This document shows, piece by piece, positions 28,058 to 39,200 of a stretch of DNA of 64,000 bases; within the stretch, counting starts at the first letter, position 1, and each line of letters begins with the position of its first letter. Below the pieces are notes generated by a model. The model was not told where the DNA came from. It was given only the letters and a program-made list of their open reading frames with translations, and did no database searches. This DNA comes from Parabacteroides chinchillae. GTDB lineage: Bacteria > Bacteroidota > Bacteroidia > Bacteroidales > Tannerellaceae. Location of the stretch: NCBI RefSeq assembly GCF_900108035.1, contig NZ_FNVS01000013.1, positions 1-64,000 of the forward strand, read 5' to 3'. The position numbers were made by a program, and so were the translations under genes.

Positions 28058-28145
28058 GCTCAAAATTAATTTCTACCTGGCTAATAATTAATTTTCACCT
28101 AGGGCGAAATTAATTTTGACCAGGGACAAAAGAATAAATATATAG
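28058..28145. repeat. 22-bp tandem repeats, three good units and a decayed fourth
   Basis: Units at 28058-28079, 28080-28101 and 28102-28123 are exactly 22 bp and share AA(A/T)TTAATTT and a CC near the end; 28124-28145 is a degenerate copy. They lie in the ~0.7-kb divergent spacer between the damaged susC (minus) and the next susC (plus). The rest of that spacer is AT-rich, and apart from the promoter at 28555-28583 nothing is recognised. Confidence 0.8.
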
Positions 28146-28554
28146 GATCAGGTACTTAAAAAGTCCGTATGATAAAATTAATATAATGTATAGCATGAAT
28201 TACTTCATAAGCACAGAAATAAATATGGATTTACTCTGTGAAAATAAGACATAATGTAAATTCTAATTTTTTTGGAAACAATCAAGTAGAAATACAGATT
28301 AAATATAGGTATTTGATATATCTTCTGATTCTGAAGGATTATAGCGCCTTGCTTTATTAATTAATAGAATATAATATTTACATATCCATTCGTTTTTATA
28401 TGTGAATTATAAAGATTAAAAATAGACAAATTTAAGACTAAAATATCCCGGTATTTGTGATTTTTAAAAATGATGCTTTATTATAAAAACCCTATATTCC
28501 TTGTATTTTAGTAATTAAAGCCAACTTTGTTTGTATTTTTATGTTAGATTTTTA

Positions 28555-28583
28555 TTGTTGTAATAAATTTATTATTACATTTG
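28555..28583 (+). promoter_or_regulatory. Promoter of the first complete susC
   Basis: TTG (28555-28557), an 18-bp spacer and TACATTTG (28576-28583). The start codon is at 28672, so the leader is about 80 nt. Its end (CATAAGTTAAACAAA..AGTGTG) resembles the leaders of the susC genes starting at 39371 and 39968. Confidence 0.6.
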
Positions 28584-28671
28584 CCTCATTCCGATTATTT
28601 AATATTGCTTTAAATATAAACATCAAAGATTGCAAATTAGTTATTCATAAGTTAAACAAAAAAGTGTGTCT

Positions 28672-31600
28672 ATGAAAAGGTTGACTTATCTTTTATTATG
28701 CCTAATGTTAGGTATTGGATTGGCGACTGCTCAGACGACGAAAATAACAGGTACTGTTATTTCGGCAGAAGACAGTGAACCAATTATTGGAGCGTCTGTA
28801 ATGGTAAAGGGTACTACTACTGGTACTGTAACGGATTATGACGGTGCATTTACTCTAAATGTACCAAGTTCTGCAAAGACTCTGGTAGTTTCATATGTCG
28901 GAATGGAAATGAAGGAGCTTCCAATCCAGCCTCACATGAAAATAGTGTTGAATAGTTCGTCCCAGGCATTGGATGAGGTGATGGTTGTTGCTTACGGAAC
29001 AACAACGAAGAAATCGTTTACCGGTTCTGCGTCTGCGGTAAAAGCAGATGATATCAAGCAAATTCAATCGGCAACAATTACAAATGCGCTGGACGGACGT
29101 GCAGCTGGTGTACAGATTGTTTCAAAAACAGGCCAGCCGGGTGAAAACCCAACAGTTCGTATACGTGGTATCGGTTCTATTAATGCAGGAAAGGATCCTC
29201 TTTATATTGTAGATGGCGCTACTTACGATGGCCCGATCAGTACATTGAATTCTGCTGATATTGAGAGTATGACTGTGTTGAAAGATGCGGCAGCAAACTC
29301 TTTGTATGGAGCTCGTGGTGCCAATGGTGTAATTCTTATTACAACGAAAAGAGGCAATAAAACCAAATTAGGTATTAATTTGGATATGAAATGGGGAGTA
29401 AACAGTCGTTCGGTTCCTGAATATGATATGATAACCGATCGTAGTGTTTACTATGAACAATCTTGGAAAGCGCAATACAATAAATTGATTGCTACAGGAA
29501 TGAGCCCGAGTGATGTGGTATCAACTTTAGGAAGTGATGATCCGGCAAACTCTTTACAAGCTATTTTAGGTGGATATAATAATTATAATGTGCCCTGGTC
29601 TGAATTAATAGGAGCTGATGGCAAAATAAATCCTAATGCCCGTTTGTTGTATACCGATGACTGGAGCGACGCTTTGTTTAGAAATTCTTTGCGTCAGGAA
29701 TATAACTTCAGTCTTGGTGGTAGTGACGACAAGCAGACTTATTTCATCAGCTTAGGTTATTTAGGAGATGAATCTTATGCAAAAGGTTCAGGGTTTGATC
29801 GTTACAGTGGTCGTGTACGTTATGAAAGAAACTTGACCAAATGGTTAAAGGCCGGTGCAAACCTGGCTTATGCCCATACAATACAGAATTATCCGACAAC
29901 ATCCGGAGGTTCATATGTAAACTATTTCCAATGGACTCGTAATATTGCTCCTATTTATCCGGTTTATTTGCATGATCCTAAAACAGGTGCAATTATAAAA
30001 GATAAAAACGGCAAAGATATTTACGACTATGGAGATCAGGGACAATATGGTTATTCTCGTCCTTATGCAGGAGCTTCAAACCCTGCAGGTGTCTTGGATT
30101 ATGATGTTAACCGGATCACACTGGACAATGTATCGGCATCTGCATTTTTGGAAGCAGAAGTTTATGACGGCTTGTCTATTCGTGGTAACTTTGATGTGAA
30201 TACTACCTATAAAAACGGTGCTTATTTAACGAATCCTTTATATGGTGATGCTGCAGCTAATGGTGGTTATGTTGAACAAGAAAATCAGAAATGGTTCTCT
30301 TATACAGGTTCTGTATTCTTAAACTATAGAAAGACATTTGATAAACTGTCTGTTGAAGGTATGGGCGGTATTGAAAGCTACAAGAAAGAATGGAATTATC
30401 TGTATGGTCAGAAAAGAAATCTGGCAACAATTTCTGCCCCCGACTTTTCTAATGCCGTAGTTTATGCTGAATTATCCTCTTATTTAAAGAAATATAGTGT
30501 GACGGGTATATTGTTCCGTGCAAACTTATCATATGATGATAAATATTATTTAAGCGCCAGTTTCCGTCGTGATGGTTCCAGCCGTTTCCACCCTGATAAC
30601 CGTTGGGGTAATTTTGGTTCGGTTGGTGTGTCTTGGCGTCTCGGACAAGAGGGTTTTTTGCAAGATGCATCATCTTGGCTGAATGACCTGAAAATAAAAG
30701 CAAGTATTGGTACACAGGGTAATGATAATTTATATTATGCAAATGGTACGGATATAAATTATATTCCTTATATGGATCAATATGAAGTGGCTAATAATAA
30801 TGGAAATGTATCTGTTAAGCAATACTATGTAGGTAATAAAGATATTTCATGGGAAAAGAACCTGAACTTTAATATTGGTTTTGAAACTACTATGTGGGAT
30901 CGTTTCCATTTCAATCTGGAATATTTTTATAAGAAAACAACAGATATGTTGTTCTATAAGCCGGTGGCTGTTTCAATCGGTATTTCTACTTTACTGGTAA
31001 ACTTAGGTAAAATGAGTAATAAAGGTATTGAAATAGAAACGGATGTGGATATTATAAAAACAAGAGACTGGAGATGGAACGTAGGACTGAATTTTACTCA
31101 TGTGAAGAATACAATTCTTGAATTGCCGGCAGAAAACCGTAAAGAAGGAATACTTGGACAAGGATATACAAAAATGGTTGAAGGCGGTTCCATTTATGAT
31201 TTATATTTACCCGAATATGCAGGATTGGATGAAAATGGTAAGGCAATGTGGAATGTATATAATGAAGATGGTACATTGAAAGGCACTTCTATCGTTAACT
31301 CTGATGCTTATACAAACACAAGCCGCCGGAAAGTAGGTTGTGCCATTCCTGATTTAACAGGAGGTCTTTCAACTTCTTTATCCTGGAAAGATATTGATTT
31401 GTCTGCTTTGTTCAGTTATCAGATAGGAGGGGATGTATATGATGCTATTTATGCATCTACTATGCAGATGAGAGAATCGGGACGTGGTATGCATAAAGAT
31501 TTGCTCAATGCCTGGACACCGACGAATACTAATACATCTGTTCCTGTAATGTTGATGGGATATAAAGATGCCAACGGTATTTCGGATCTTTATCTGACCA

Positions 31601-31827
31601 ATGCCTCTTTCTTCAATATCCGTAATATCACTTTAGGATATTCGCTTCCGAAAAAATGGTTGCGCACTTTGACTATTGATAAGCTAAGAGTTTACTTTGC
31701 CGGTGATAACCTGGCGTTGTTCTCACATAGAAAAGGTTTGGATCCTCGTCAATATGATTATGGTACATCAGAATTTAATTATTCCCCAATCCGTACGATT
31801 TCTTTCGGTATTAACGTAACGTTATAA
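28672..31827 (+). CDS. SusC/RagA family TonB-linked outer-membrane protein (copy 1)
   Basis: 1051 residues from ATG 28672 (a GTG at 28666 would add two). TonB-dependent importer barrel that takes up glycans or peptides caught by SusD. The signal peptide ends near GLATAQ. The CarboxypepD_reg-like domain is at about 25-100 (GTVISAEDSEPIIGASV..GTTTGTVTD), then the TonB box/plug (LDEVMVVAYG, VRIRGIGS, IYIVDGA-like) and the barrel ending ISFGINVTL. Paired with the SusD gene 13 bp downstream. It is closely related to copy 2 (36252-39371); the two pairs face each other around a recombinase gene. Confidence 0.95.
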   Translation: MKRLTYLLLCLMLGIGLATAQTTKITGTVISAEDSEPIIGASVMVKGTTTGTVTDYDGAFTLNVPSSAKTLVVSYVGMEMKELPIQPHMKIVLNSSSQALDEVMVVAYGTTTKKSFTGSASAVKADDIKQIQSATITNALDGRAAGVQIVSKTGQPGENPTVRIRGIGSINAGKDPLYIVDGATYDGPISTLNSADIESMTVLKDAAANSLYGARGANGVILITTKRGNKTKLGINLDMKWGVNSRSVPEYDMITDRSVYYEQSWKAQYNKLIATGMSPSDVVSTLGSDDPANSLQAILGGYNNYNVPWSELIGADGKINPNARLLYTDDWSDALFRNSLRQEYNFSLGGSDDKQTYFISLGYLGDESYAKGSGFDRYSGRVRYERNLTKWLKAGANLAYAHTIQNYPTTSGGSYVNYFQWTRNIAPIYPVYLHDPKTGAIIKDKNGKDIYDYGDQGQYGYSRPYAGASNPAGVLDYDVNRITLDNVSASAFLEAEVYDGLSIRGNFDVNTTYKNGAYLTNPLYGDAAANGGYVEQENQKWFSYTGSVFLNYRKTFDKLSVEGMGGIESYKKEWNYLYGQKRNLATISAPDFSNAVVYAELSSYLKKYSVTGILFRANLSYDDKYYLSASFRRDGSSRFHPDNRWGNFGSVGVSWRLGQEGFLQDASSWLNDLKIKASIGTQGNDNLYYANGTDINYIPYMDQYEVANNNGNVSVKQYYVGNKDISWEKNLNFNIGFETTMWDRFHFNLEYFYKKTTDMLFYKPVAVSIGISTLLVNLGKMSNKGIEIETDVDIIKTRDWRWNVGLNFTHVKNTILELPAENRKEGILGQGYTKMVEGGSIYDLYLPEYAGLDENGKAMWNVYNEDGTLKGTSIVNSDAYTNTSRRKVGCAIPDLTGGLSTSLSWKDIDLSALFSYQIGGDVYDAIYASTMQMRESGRGMHKDLLNAWTPTNTNTSVPVMLMGYKDANGISDLYLTNASFFNIRNITLGYSLPKKWLRTLTIDKLRVYFAGDNLALFSHRKGLDPRQYDYGTSEFNYSPIRTISFGINVTL

Positions 31828-31840
31828 AAGATAAATAATT

Positions 31841-33307
31841 ATGAAACTCAAATCAATAATATTATTAGGGACATTTGCATCCTTCTCTCTTTCTTGTTCT
31901 GACTTTTTGGAACCGGAAGATAATGAATATGTAAAAGGAGATCAGTTGCAGGAAACTGTAGACATGAACAGTGATGCCATTGTACAAGGCGTTTATTCAC
32001 GTTCTGTTCAATACGGTTTTGGTGCATCCAGACATGATGATTTCGGACAGCGGTCTATTGATATCTCATGCGACATGATGACTGAAGATATAGTTCATTA
32101 TACCAATAAACAGTGGTTTTCTGCTGACTATAATTTGGATAATCGTGCGGCAACGTATACTCGTTCCTTGCGCCAGTGGAAGTATTGTTATGCTCAGATT
32201 CGTGATTTGAACAGTATAATAGATATATATCCGAATGATAATGAATTAAATGAAGAACAACGTCATTTAAAAGGCGAATCATTGGCATTGCGTGCGTTTC
32301 ATTATTTTACGTTGGTGAATATATATCAGAAAGCTGGTAAATGGGCGGATGTAAAGGATCTTCCCGGCGTGCCAGTCTATACTACCGTAGGTTTGGAAGG
32401 TAATCCGCGTGGCAAAGTATCTGATGTTTATGATCAGATTAAAGCAGATTATACAAATGCTATTGCTTTACTGGAAGGCGACGATTATGATAAAACCCGG
32501 GTAGGACAATTAGCTGCTAAAGCATTATATGCACGTGCCGCTATGTATTACGAAGATTATGCAACAGCTGAAAAAATGGCTTCGGATGTAATAGCTGCTA
32601 CATCTTTAATGTCTACAAGTGATTATACGGCAGGGTTTGCAGATATGGCAAATATAGAATGGTTGTGGGCAGTTGATGTAACATCTGAAAATACAACAAG
32701 CTATGCGTCATTCTTTTCTATCATGGATAATCTTTCACCGGGATATGCCGGTAGTTTGGGGCAGTATAAATGTGTAGATAGACGTTTATATGATGCTATT
32801 GATGCGAAAGATATTCGTAAACAGTGTTTTAAAGACGGAACATATAAGATTCCGTATATGCAGTTTAAATTTGTAGACCCAAGTAAGAAGTTCCTGGGCG
32901 ATTTGGTTTATTTGCGTTGTGCAGAGGCTTATTATATTAAAGCGGAAGCTCAGGCAAGGCAAGGGAATATCAGTGGAGCACAAACTACATTGAACACAAT
33001 TTCTGCAGCACGTTCAACTGATGGCGAATGCCCGTATAAATGGTCTGCCAACGTTGATGAATTGATAAACCAGATATTTTTACATAAACGTATTGAATTA
33101 TGGGGTGAAGGTCAATCTCTCTTTGAGTTTAACCGTTTGGAAAAAACAATAGATCGTACTTATGCGGGAACAAATCATCCAAAAGGCAATATTACTGCAG
33201 AAGGTGGAGACCAACCGGTTCCATGGAGTTCAAAAATAAGGGTGATACAAATCCCAACCAAGGAAATTGAAGGTAACCCTGAAATTTCGGAAACAGATCA
33301 GAATTAA
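31841..33307 (+). CDS. SusD/RagB family lipoprotein (copy 1)
   Basis: 488 residues with a lipoprotein signal (FASFSLSC, Cys at about 19) and the SusD TPR-like fold: ALRAFHYFTLVNIYQ near 150-165, RCAEAYYIKAEAQARQG near 355-370, and the C-terminal IELWGEGQSLFEFNRL and NPEISETDQN blocks. It presumably caps the SusC encoded just upstream. Substrate not predictable. Followed by a terminator. Confidence 0.94.
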   Translation: MKLKSIILLGTFASFSLSCSDFLEPEDNEYVKGDQLQETVDMNSDAIVQGVYSRSVQYGFGASRHDDFGQRSIDISCDMMTEDIVHYTNKQWFSADYNLDNRAATYTRSLRQWKYCYAQIRDLNSIIDIYPNDNELNEEQRHLKGESLALRAFHYFTLVNIYQKAGKWADVKDLPGVPVYTTVGLEGNPRGKVSDVYDQIKADYTNAIALLEGDDYDKTRVGQLAAKALYARAAMYYEDYATAEKMASDVIAATSLMSTSDYTAGFADMANIEWLWAVDVTSENTTSYASFFSIMDNLSPGYAGSLGQYKCVDRRLYDAIDAKDIRKQCFKDGTYKIPYMQFKFVDPSKKFLGDLVYLRCAEAYYIKAEAQARQGNISGAQTTLNTISAARSTDGECPYKWSANVDELINQIFLHKRIELWGEGQSLFEFNRLEKTIDRTYAGTNHPKGNITAEGGDQPVPWSSKIRVIQIPTKEIEGNPEISETDQN

Positions 33308-33329
33308 TAATCTTGTATTATATCTAAAG

Positions 33330-33362
33330 AAAGAGGCGCCAAAAAGGAGGCCTCTTTTTTTT
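33330..33362 (+). terminator. Terminator of the first susCD pair
   Basis: AAAGAGGC (33330-33337) and GCCTCTTT (33350-33357), then more T. It separates susCD copy 1 from the recombinase gene, which therefore has its own transcript. Confidence 0.85.
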
Positions 33363-33459
33363 GTCTTTTAATTTGTTGATAAACTTTTTACTAACCTTTT
33401 TATAGACAAAGAACATATTGTTGTTTCTTCGTGTTCTTAATTAGAAAATATTGTGTATC

Positions 33460-34638
33460 ATGGAAAAAGTTATTTACAATTTGGTATTTAATCGGAAAAA
33501 AAAGTTGAATGCGGAAGGGAAAGCGTTGATTCAAGTGGAGGCTTATTTGAATAGGCAAAAAAAGTACTTTTCTACAAAAGTATATATTAGGCCTAATCAA
33601 TGGGATAATAAAAGAAGAGCAATTAAAAACCATCCGAATATGGAGGCTTTAAACCAATATCTTTATAATTATATATTTGAACTGGAAAGGATAGAACTGG
33701 ATGCTATGCACGGAGGAAAGGTTTTTTCGTTGAAAGATTTAAAGGAAACACCCCGGCAAATAGTGCCAACCTCGTTTTCTTCTTTTATGAAGGATGAAAT
33801 TATGCACAGTAATCTGAAACCATCTACTCTGAAGAACCATATGTCTACATTGCATGTGTTGTCTTTGTATCAGAATGAGGTAACTTTTAATGAATTAAGT
33901 TTTAATTTTTTATGTGATTTCGAATATTTTCTGTTGAAACATAAGTATCATAGAAATACTATTGCTAAACACATGAAGCATTTGAAGCGTTATATCAATC
34001 TTGCAATAAATAAAGATATATTTGATTTACAAAGATATCCCTTCCGAAAATATAAAATTAAATATATGGAAACAAAACGTACTCATCTTACACCGGAAGA
34101 ATTAAATAGACTGGAATGTCTGAACTTGTATGGGAGAGGAACTTTGCAGAGAAGTCTTGATATGTTTCTGTTTAGCTGCTATACAGGGTTACGTTTTTCA
34201 GATGTGGTAAGTATTACAAATGCAAATTTTTTGAGTATAGATGATAAGTTGTGGCTTATATATTCGTCGGTTAAAACGGATGTGAGTGTACGTCTGCCAC
34301 TTTTTTTGTTATTTGACGGGAAATCTATACCTATTTATGAAAGATATAGAAATAACACGAGGGCATTATTTAATGTCCCTGTCTCGGCAAACTCTAATAT
34401 TAATAAACAATTACGTAGAATATGCCAACTTGCGTCAATTGATAAACGAATCTCTTTTCACGTAGCAAGACATACAAATGCTACGTTACTTTTGTATAAT
34501 GGAGCTAATATTACAACAGTTCAGAAGCTGTTAGGGCATAAAAGCGTACGTACAACCGAAATATATAGTGATATAATGGATATGACTATTGTGAGAGACT
34601 TGGAAGAAATAAAATTAAAGAGAGATATAGGAGGGTAA
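33460..34638 (+). CDS. Tyrosine recombinase (integrase/invertase type)
   Basis: 392 residues from ATG 33460. It has an N-terminal arm-binding domain (about 1-95), a SAM-like core-binding domain (about 100-195), and a catalytic domain with R245 (TGLRFSD), K272, H334 and R337 (HVARH), H360 (LLGHKS) and nucleophile Y369 (TTEIYSD): the full tyrosine-recombinase set, so probably active. This is the type of Bacteroidales recombinase that inverts DNA at surface-protein loci or integrates mobile elements. No other element genes and no obvious att repeats flank it, which favours a local invertase role (inference). Confidence 0.92.
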   Translation: MEKVIYNLVFNRKKKLNAEGKALIQVEAYLNRQKKYFSTKVYIRPNQWDNKRRAIKNHPNMEALNQYLYNYIFELERIELDAMHGGKVFSLKDLKETPRQIVPTSFSSFMKDEIMHSNLKPSTLKNHMSTLHVLSLYQNEVTFNELSFNFLCDFEYFLLKHKYHRNTIAKHMKHLKRYINLAINKDIFDLQRYPFRKYKIKYMETKRTHLTPEELNRLECLNLYGRGTLQRSLDMFLFSCYTGLRFSDVVSITNANFLSIDDKLWLIYSSVKTDVSVRLPLFLLFDGKSIPIYERYRNNTRALFNVPVSANSNINKQLRRICQLASIDKRISFHVARHTNATLLLYNGANITTVQKLLGHKSVRTTEIYSDIMDMTIVRDLEEIKLKRDIGG

Positions 34639-34644
34639 TAAAAC

Positions 34645-34678
34645 AGAAAAGGATAGAATTTTTATTCTACCCTTTTCT
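34645..34678. terminator. Bidirectional terminator between recombinase and susD copy 2
   Basis: AGAAAAGGATAGAAT (34645-34659) and ATTCTACCCTTTTCT (34664-34678) pair with one mismatch around a 4-nt loop, between the convergent recombinase and susD genes. Confidence 0.7.
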
Positions 34679-34693
34679 TATAATTTTTTCCGA

Positions 34694-36226
34694 TTAAACG
34701 TTTGGCATCGGATTATTGTCTGTTTCAGAAATACCTCCGTTGTTTTGAATTTCTGTACGAGGGATTCTTAAATTGAAGATCGGATCTTCTGCAGGGAAAT
34801 CAAACATGGCATCATCGTTATGATTTGTACCTTCATATTTGCGGATGATAGGTTTCTTTAAACGTTTCAAATCAAACCATGCAAAACCTTCGCCCCATAA
34901 CTCGATACGACGTTGAACCCAAACTTCATTTTGCATTTCAGCAACGCTGTTTGCTGTACATTTGTAGTCCGGTTGACGAGTCTGAACGAAGTCTTCCAAA
35001 ATCGATTTGGCTTGCGGAAGGTTTCCGCTCATGGCATAACCTTCTGCTGCAATCAACAGCATTTCTTCCGCACGCATATAACATAAATCGTTGAAATTGT
35101 TACCTTCTGTATCGTAATAACCGAACTTCAAATTGGCATATTTGGGTAATTTTACCATACCTGCTCCAACAACGAATACCAAACTGTCGGATTTGCACCA
35201 CCAGTCTTTACGGGCATCAGTGTCTGGTATCTTATTAAATAATTCAGAACTGATGTTTTTATACATTTCACCGGCGGTTGCATAACCGTAAGCTGTTGAG
35301 CTAACGTGTGATGTGAAATTGGTAATACCTCCTATGGCAATGCTTGATTGTGAAGTAACATCAGAAGACCACATCCATGATGGATTGTTGTCCATACTAA
35401 CAAAGCCTTCCTTAAGCCCGGCTTTATCCATTACGGGAAATCCTGCAACGGCTTCTTCGGCAGCCTCGGCAGCTTCTTTCCATTCTTCTTTACACAAGTG
35501 TACACGAGCTTCAAATCCTTTAGCTACTGCATAATTAATATATACGCTAGAAGGCCTTTCCCATCCTTTCAATAATTCGCATGCTTGTTTCAAATCGTTT
35601 TCGATTTGTGCATAAACTTCGGAAACTTTTTTACGAGGATTATTATTTAACTGTTCGGAAGTCATATCTTCTGTAACGATAGGTATTCCGGGTGCGTCTT
35701 CATGGCCTTTGTAAGTATGTTGATACAATTGAACTAAAACGTGGTGGGCAAATGCTCTCATTGCATAAGCTTGTCCTCTGGCTGCCAACATTTCCGGATC
35801 TTCTGTATCTGAAACAATACCAGTTAATACGTCATTTGCCGTACGGATTAGTTTGTAAAAATAATTCCAGTGACGTGCTGCTTCCAGGAATTCATATCCA
35901 CGGTTAGAATATTGATAGTCGTCATAATACCAACCGTAATTGGATGTATATTGAACCATATCATCCCCCCAAAGTTCCATAGAGAGGGCTGTTGCCATAT
36001 ATCCGAAGTCGTTATGACGTTCTTCTCCATTTTCTCTTTCTAATGAGTTAAACTGGATCATGAAGGCATTCATACCGTTTACTAATGCATTCGGATTAGG
36101 ATTTTCTTCTAATTGTCCTTCTGTTACACGGTCTCCCGGATTTGCATCAAAGAAATCCTCGGAACAGCTGCTGAATGACAGTGCCGTTGTTGCAAGTAAT
36201 GCAATTATATAATATTTTTTCTTCAT
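34694..36226 (-). CDS. SusD/RagB family lipoprotein (copy 2)
   Basis: 510 residues with a lipoprotein signal (TALSFSSC, Cys near 20). SusD features: AMRAFAHHVLVQLYQHTYKG near 150-170, CYMRAEEMLLIAAEGYAMSG, and the C-terminal RRIELWGEGFAWFDLKRLKK block. It is similar in layout to copy 1, including the GISETDNNPMPN ending versus EISETDQN. It lies 25 bp after its susC partner. Substrate unknown. Confidence 0.94.
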   Translation of the reverse strand: MKKKYYIIALLATTALSFSSCSEDFFDANPGDRVTEGQLEENPNPNALVNGMNAFMIQFNSLERENGEERHNDFGYMATALSMELWGDDMVQYTSNYGWYYDDYQYSNRGYEFLEAARHWNYFYKLIRTANDVLTGIVSDTEDPEMLAARGQAYAMRAFAHHVLVQLYQHTYKGHEDAPGIPIVTEDMTSEQLNNNPRKKVSEVYAQIENDLKQACELLKGWERPSSVYINYAVAKGFEARVHLCKEEWKEAAEAAEEAVAGFPVMDKAGLKEGFVSMDNNPSWMWSSDVTSQSSIAIGGITNFTSHVSSTAYGYATAGEMYKNISSELFNKIPDTDARKDWWCKSDSLVFVVGAGMVKLPKYANLKFGYYDTEGNNFNDLCYMRAEEMLLIAAEGYAMSGNLPQAKSILEDFVQTRQPDYKCTANSVAEMQNEVWVQRRIELWGEGFAWFDLKRLKKPIIRKYEGTNHNDDAMFDFPAEDPIFNLRIPRTEIQNNGGISETDNNPMPNV

Positions 36227-36251
36227 TTTTTTATTTGTCTGAGATTATGGA

Positions 36252-39200
36252 TTAAAATCTAACCTGCAAGCCTCCTGAAATAGTACGGATTGCTGCATAG
36301 TTATAGTCTGATTCACCAGACCAATTCTGGCGTGGGTCAAAACCTTTGCGTTTAGATAATAAAGCAACGTTATCTGCTACAAAATAGAAACGGACAGATT
36401 CAAGTTGAAGTACGTTTATCCATGTTTTAGGCAACGTATACCCTAATGTGATGTTTTGCAGGTTCAGATAAGATGCATTTGTGAAGAAGCGGCTTGAATA
36501 TGTATTAGCATATTGTTCGGCATTCTGGACTCTCGGCACATTTGTATTTGTGTTTTCTGGTGTCCATGCTTTTAAAATATCGTTGTGCCAGTTTTGTCCT
36601 TCACTTCCGGAGCTCATCAGGTTTGCATAAATTCTGTCGTAACCTTTACCTCCTATCTGATAGCTTAAATTTACAGATAAGTCTATGCCATGGAATTGTA
36701 CGGCAGTGTTGAAACCTCCATAAATAGCAGGCAGGGCAGAACCTAAATTGTAATCTGTTGCATCGCTATAAACTTTGGTTGTTGTTTTTCCTGTTACATT
36801 GCCGTTTGCATCAGTAACATCTTTATACCACATTGCGCTTCCATCTTGAGGATCAACACCTGCGTATTCTTTCAGGTAATAATCATAGATAGAACCACCT
36901 TCCATCATACGGAAGTTGCCTGAAACAATACCCGTCTCTTTTCTTTCAGGAGGTAAAGACAAAATCTTGTTTTTATAGTGTGTTGCATTAACTCCCATTG
37001 TCCATTTGAAGTTATCTTTTTCCATAACAGTTCCGCTCAACTCGATTTCGAAACCGATGTTACGCATATCTCCGATATTGTCAGGATAACTCTTGTTTCC
37101 TGTAGAGAATGGTAAGGGACGATAGAATAACAAATCTTTTGCAGTTCTTGTAAATACGTCGATACCTCCGTTCAAACGTCCTTGGAATAACATAAATTCA
37201 AAACCTGTATTGAAGTTGTAGTTTGTTTCCCACTTGATATCTTTGTTTCCTTTATAGTTCCTGACAACAGCGATCTTACCGGCACTGTTTACTACCTGGA
37301 ACTGGTCCATATACGGATAAAGGATTTCTTCACCATTGAATAACAAACCGTCATTACCTTGAGAACCGTAGCTGATTTTGTATTTCAAGTTATCGATCCA
37401 CTCAACATCCTTTAAAAAGTTTTCTTGGTTTAATCTCCAAGATGCGCCTAAAGACCAGAAGTTACCCCAACGATTGTCCGGATGGAATTTAGAAGAAGCA
37501 TCACGACGATAGCTGGCAGAGAAATAGTATTTGTCATTGTAGTTATATTCAATACGTCCCAGGTAACCTTCTGTATTGTATTCAGTTGTACCAGATCCGG
37601 TGTTAGGATTACTGATAGCCTGATCTAACTCGCTGGAAGAAGGGAAAATGAAATTGTTCTTAGAACCCCACAAGTATTCATATTTACGTTGGTAGTTTTC
37701 ATGACCTAGCAGAACATTAAAAGAATGTAGTCCAAAAGAGTGTTCCCATGTTAATGTTTCCAACATATTCAGACTTTGGGTCTTTTCGTTCTGTATTGTA
37801 GAAATACCATTTTGAGCTACAAACTGTCCGTATTGTCCGTTTTGATAAACCAATTGACGTTTGCTATAGTTTTCCATACCACCACGAACCGTAAGTTTGA
37901 AGTCCTTTAAGAAAGAAATTTCAGCAAAAAGGTTTCCTGAAAAGTTTTCATTCTTAAACTTATTCTGATCCAGATTTTGTGTACCCAATGGGTTGGACAT
38001 GGACAAGATAGGACGTTTGTTTGTGCCTGTTCCATAATCGTATACAGGACGGCCGCTTTCTTCGTATAATCTGTTTCCTTCGTTATCGTATCCATAGATC
38101 GGATAAATAGGAGCAATGACACGGGAAGCATAGAACATGTTTACACCGGAAGTTGCATCAAAATCAGGAGAGTTTTGTTCTGCCTGGGCATAAGCTAAGT
38201 TACCACCAACCTTGAACCAGTCATTAACTTGTTGTTCCAAACGAAGACGAGTAGAGAAACGGCTGAAATCGGAATTAACTATATAACCTTTATCATCCAG
38301 ATAACCTAATGATATATAGTAGCTGGTTTTATCGCTAGCTCCGCTGATATTCAGGTTATATTCCTGACGTAAACTTGATTGGAACAATTCTTTTGCCCAG
38401 TCATCCTTATACATGATTTTTGCATTAGGGTTAAATTTTCCAGTAGTAGGGTCAATAACTTCAGTGTTGCCTACATTGGTGATGTTATAACCTAATTTTT
38501 TAATTAAGTTATTGCTTGCATATTGACCCGGATTTTCGTTGCCTAAGCTGACTGCCTGATTTTTCAGTGCAGTCCAGTAAGTTTCGTAATAAGTAACGGG
38601 GCTGGTCATAATGTCATATTCGGGAATAGCACGGGAGTTAGCTCCTAATTTCATGTCAAATGAAACTCGTGCTTTACCGTTTTTACCTTTTTTTGTTGTG
38701 ATCAGAACTACACCATTTGCACCACGTGCACCGTATAATGCGTTAGAAGCAGCATCTTTTAGTACGGTCATTGATTCAACATCCTGTTGGTTAATAGAGT
38801 TTAAGTCTCCATCATAAGGTACACCATCAACAACGATTAACGGATCACTGGAAGCATTGATAGAGCCTATACCACGAATACGGATTTTTGAGCCTTCACC
38901 TGGCTGGCCGTTACTATTGGTTAGCTGTACACCTGCAACCTGACCTTCCAAAGCTTTGGTAATATCAGATGTTTGGATTTTTGCCAGATCCTCACTTTTT
39001 ACAACAGATGCAGAACCGGTAAATGAACTTTTCTTAGCAGTACCATAAGCTACAACCATAACTTCATCCAAATTATGTGCTGAAGTTTCTAAAACAATTT
39101 TCATTGTCGGTTTAATCGTTTCTTCTTTAGTTGTCATACCGACATAAGAGATTTCTAACGTTTTAGCAGAAGAAGGAACTGTAAGTTCGAACTTTCCATC